A stretch of DNA of 64,000 nucleotides from Lentzea aerocolonigenes. GTDB taxonomy: Bacteria; Actinomycetota; Actinomycetes; Mycobacteriales; Pseudonocardiaceae. Positions 62,026-64,000 of the stretch are shown piece by piece (position 1 is the stretch's first letter; each line of letters starts with the position of its first letter). Both the position numbers and the translations under genes were made by a program. Under the pieces are notes generated by a model, which made no database searches, had not been told where the DNA came from, and saw only the letters and a list, made by a program, of their open reading frames with translations. The DNA lies in contig NZ_JYJG01000045.1 of the NCBI RefSeq assembly GCF_000955955.1, positions 37,045 through 101,044 on the forward strand, written 5' to 3'.

Positions 62026-63708
62026 GTGCTGCTCGACCCGAACCACTACGACCCCGCCCACCTCGACGACGAGACCCGCCGCCTGCTCAGGGCCACGGTC
62101 GACTGGTTCGAGGCCCGCGGCAAGCGGCAGCTGATCGCCGACGCGCAGGACAAGGTCTGGTACGCCGAGTTCCTGGACTTCGTGAAGCAGCAGAAGCTCT
62201 TCGCCACCTTCTGCACGCCGGCGAGCGTCGACGGCACCAAGCGCTGGGACGCCGCCCGCAACGCCGCGTTCAGCGAGGTCCTCGGCTTCTACGGCCTGCA
62301 GTACTGGTACGCCTGGCAGGTAACGGTGCTCGGCCTCGGCCCCATCTGGATGAGTGCCAACGAGGAAGCCAAGCAGAAGGCGGCAGCCCTCCTCGACAGC
62401 GGCGCGGTCTTCGCGTTCGGCCTGTCGGAGAAGGAACACGGCGCCGACGTCTACAGCACCGACATGATCGTCACGAGGACCGCGGACGGCTACCGGGCCA
62501 ACGGCAGCAAGTACTACATCGGCAACGGCAACGTGGCCGGCATGGTCAGCGTGTTCGGCAAGGAAGGCGACGACTACGTCTTCTTCGCCGTCGACAGCCA
62601 GCACGAGAACTTCAAGCTGGTCAAGAACGTCGTCGACAGCCAGATGTTCGTCAGCGAGTTCCGCCTGGACGACTACCCGCTGACCGAAAAAGACATCCTC
62701 CACCGCGGCCAGGACGCCTTCTCCGCCGCGCTGAACACCGTCAACGTCGGCAAGTTCAACCTCTGCACGGCCAGCATCGGCATCTGCGAGCACTCCTTCT
62801 ACGAGGCGATCACCCACGCCCACAACCGGATCCTCTACGGCAACCCGGTCACGGACTTCCCGCACGTCCGCCAGAACTTCGTCGACGCCTACGCGCGCCT
62901 CACCGCGATGAAGCTCTTCGCGGACAGGTCAGTCGACTACTTCCGCACCGCGAACGACGACGACCGCCGCTACCTCCTCTTCAACCCCATCACCAAGATG
63001 AAGGTCACGAGCGAGGGCGAGAACGTCATCGACCTGCTCTGGGACGTCATCGCGGCCAAGGGCTTCGAGAAGGACACCTACTTCACCCGCGCCACCGCCG
63101 ACATCCGCGCGCTGCCCAAGCTCGAGGGCACCGTGCACGTCAACCTGGCCCTGGTGCTGAAGTTCATGCCGAACTACCTCTTCAACCCCAAGCAGTACGA
63201 CGAGGTCGGAAGCGTCCACGAGCCCAAGGACGACGACTTCTTCTGGCACCAGGGCCCCGCGCGTGGCCTCGGCAAGATCCAGTTCCACGACTGGGAACCG
63301 ATCTACGCCGAGCACGCCCACCTGCCGAACGTGGCGCTGTTCCACGAGCAGGCCAAGGCCATCAAGACCTTGCTCACCACGGCGGCGCCCGACGCGGACC
63401 AGCAGAAGGACCTCGACTTCCTGCTGAACCTCGGCCACCTCTTCACCCTGGTCGTCTACGGCCAGCTGGTCCTGGAGCAGGCCAAGATCACCGGCACCGA
63501 CGCAGCAGTGCTCGACCAGATCTTCGACGTCCTGGTCCGCGACTTCGCCGGCTACGCGACCGCCCTGCACGGCAAGCCGAGCAGCACCGAGGCCCAGCAG
63601 CAGTGGGCGCTCGCACAGATCCGCAAGCCGCACGTCGACCAGCAGCGCTTCGACACCGTCTGGCAGCAGGTCGCACAGCTCTCCGGCCAGTACGAGATGC
63701 GTCCGTAA
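62026..63708 (+). CDS. Acyl-CoA dehydrogenase/oxidase family protein
   Basis: 560 aa, GTG start with AAGGAGG seven bases upstream. AFGLSEKEHGADVYSTDMIV and ANGSKYYIGNGNVAGMVSVF match the FAD-contacting beta domain of acyl-CoA dehydrogenases; the long C-terminal part (helical, TRATADIRALPKLEGTVHVN) resembles acyl-CoA oxidases and actinobacterial large ACADs. Substrate, electron acceptor and catalytic Glu cannot be fixed. Monocistronic, with a clear terminator downstream. Confidence 0.88.
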   Translation: MLLDPNHYDPAHLDDETRRLLRATVDWFEARGKRQLIADAQDKVWYAEFLDFVKQQKLFATFCTPASVDGTKRWDAARNAAFSEVLGFYGLQYWYAWQVTVLGLGPIWMSANEEAKQKAAALLDSGAVFAFGLSEKEHGADVYSTDMIVTRTADGYRANGSKYYIGNGNVAGMVSVFGKEGDDYVFFAVDSQHENFKLVKNVVDSQMFVSEFRLDDYPLTEKDILHRGQDAFSAALNTVNVGKFNLCTASIGICEHSFYEAITHAHNRILYGNPVTDFPHVRQNFVDAYARLTAMKLFADRSVDYFRTANDDDRRYLLFNPITKMKVTSEGENVIDLLWDVIAAKGFEKDTYFTRATADIRALPKLEGTVHVNLALVLKFMPNYLFNPKQYDEVGSVHEPKDDDFFWHQGPARGLGKIQFHDWEPIYAEHAHLPNVALFHEQAKAIKTLLTTAAPDADQQKDLDFLLNLGHLFTLVVYGQLVLEQAKITGTDAAVLDQIFDVLVRDFAGYATALHGKPSSTEAQQQWALAQIRKPHVDQQRFDTVWQQVAQLSGQYEMRP

Positions 63709-63725
63709 GAACCCAATCGGGACAC

Positions 63726-63757
63726 GAGGGGGCGAAGCCGACAGGTTTCGCCCCCTT
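63726..63757 (+). terminator. Intrinsic terminator after acyl-CoA dehydrogenase gene
   Basis: AGGGGGCGAA (63727-63736) pairs with TTCGCCCCCT (63747-63756), a perfect 10-pair stem with a 10-base loop, 18 bp after the stop codon. Only a short TT follows. Confidence 0.85.
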
Positions 63758-63827
63758 GACGTATCGGTTACACAAACGTTTTCATGAGCACGCCGCCGCC
63801 CTCCCGAGCCTCAAGGAGCGCGTGCAC

Positions 63828-64000
63828 GTGGATCACCGCAGATGGCGCACAGCCGCGCTGGCCGCTCTCACAGCCGCCGGCATCCTCATCGCACCCCAAG
63901 CCCAGGCAGCCGAGAAGCCCGAACTGGCCCTGACCCCGCCGATGGGCTTCAACAACTGGAACAGCACGCACTGCCGCAACGACTTCAACGAAGAGATGGT
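63828..64000 (+). CDS. Secreted GH27-like alpha-galactosidase, N-terminal fragment
   Basis: Only the first 57 codons are in the window. GTG at 63828 with AAGGAG nine bases upstream; a GTG six bases earlier is also possible. Signal peptide VDHRRWRTAALAALTAAGIL to AQA, then ELALTPPMGFNNWNSTHC, the opening signature of GH27/GH36-type alpha-galactosidases (TPPMGWNSWN in most). An AAACGTTT palindrome sits 46 bp upstream in the promoter region. Function beyond the family opening cannot be judged. Confidence 0.8.
   Translation, partial: MDHRRWRTAALAALTAAGILIAPQAQAAEKPELALTPPMGFNNWNSTHCRNDFNEEM

Noticed and set aside
63774-63781. AAACGTTT palindrome before the GH27 gene as a LacI-type operator
   Set aside because: Only 8 bp, and the gene is cut by the window edge with no LacI gene seen. 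Kept as a remark only.

Overview
The window is high-GC (about 70% by eye), gene-dense actinomycete DNA. Many genes start with GTG, ATGA/GTGA gene overlaps are common, and it carries PucR, SigE-type sigma and LAL regulators, Tat-exported glycosidases and a Wadjet-III type cluster. The gene families fit a filamentous Pseudonocardiaceae-like organism (Lentzea/Saccharothrix/Amycolatopsis group). That placement is an inference from gene style, not from a marker gene. I saw no rRNA, tRNA, CRISPR array, insertion sequence or phage integrase.

Layout. 0-5.7 kb: end of a fatty-acid desaturase, a secreted metzincin-like protease, an SDR, a LuxR-type regulator and two small secreted carbohydrate-binding proteins. 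5.7-10.1 kb: a five-gene operon read leftwards (RHH repressor, DUF4097 protein, DrrA/DrrB-type ABC exporter, cytochrome P450), with a helically phased TGGC operator array at its head. 10.2-15.2 kb: nitroreductase and azoreductase in divergent orientation, a MarR regulator, a SigE-type sigma factor with its membrane partner, a PARG-like macrodomain protein, and a TIM-barrel protein behind tandem palindromes. 15.2-19.6 kb: a USP-like protein, an ArsB/NhaD-type permease and a two-subunit molybdenum hydroxylase. 19.7-24.4 kb: a MarR/SnoaL pair sharing a double operator, then a xylan-type module (GH10, ROK repressor, Tat-exported clan GH-A protein). 24.6-32.0 kb: an orphan histidine kinase and a hydantoin-type catabolic operon (NCS1 permease, HyuA-like hydantoinase, two DUF917 proteins, PucR regulator).

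32.1-44.2 kb is the most interesting part, a probable defence island. Two tandem paralogous proteins fuse a PD-(D/E)XK-like nuclease to a DUF2075 helicase. They are followed by jetA, jetB and jetC of a type III Wadjet (SMC-like anti-plasmid) system, but no jetD lies where that gene normally follows jetC. Instead a convergent pair sits there: a small putative PD-(D/E)XK-like protein, and a DEDDh exonuclease that has lost three of five catalytic residues. Either the nuclease role has been taken over by the fused nuclease-helicases, or JetD is encoded elsewhere, or the system is decaying.

44.2-57.8 kb: a LAL regulator divergent from a second P450, two unknown proteins upstream-coupled to a FolP2-type dihydropteroate synthase paralog, a DUF2786 protein, a beta-propeller protein, small proteins, and a SWIM/SNF2 helicase pair. 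57.8-64.0 kb: an aromatic-amino-acid-lyase-like protein without the usual MIO-forming Ala-Ser-Gly, a quinone oxidoreductase, a MoaD-like carrier with a BNR-propeller protein, an acyl-CoA dehydrogenase/oxidase, and the start of a secreted GH27 glycosidase.

Several starts have a -10-like hexamer exactly seven bases upstream and no Shine-Dalgarno, suggesting frequent leaderless transcripts.
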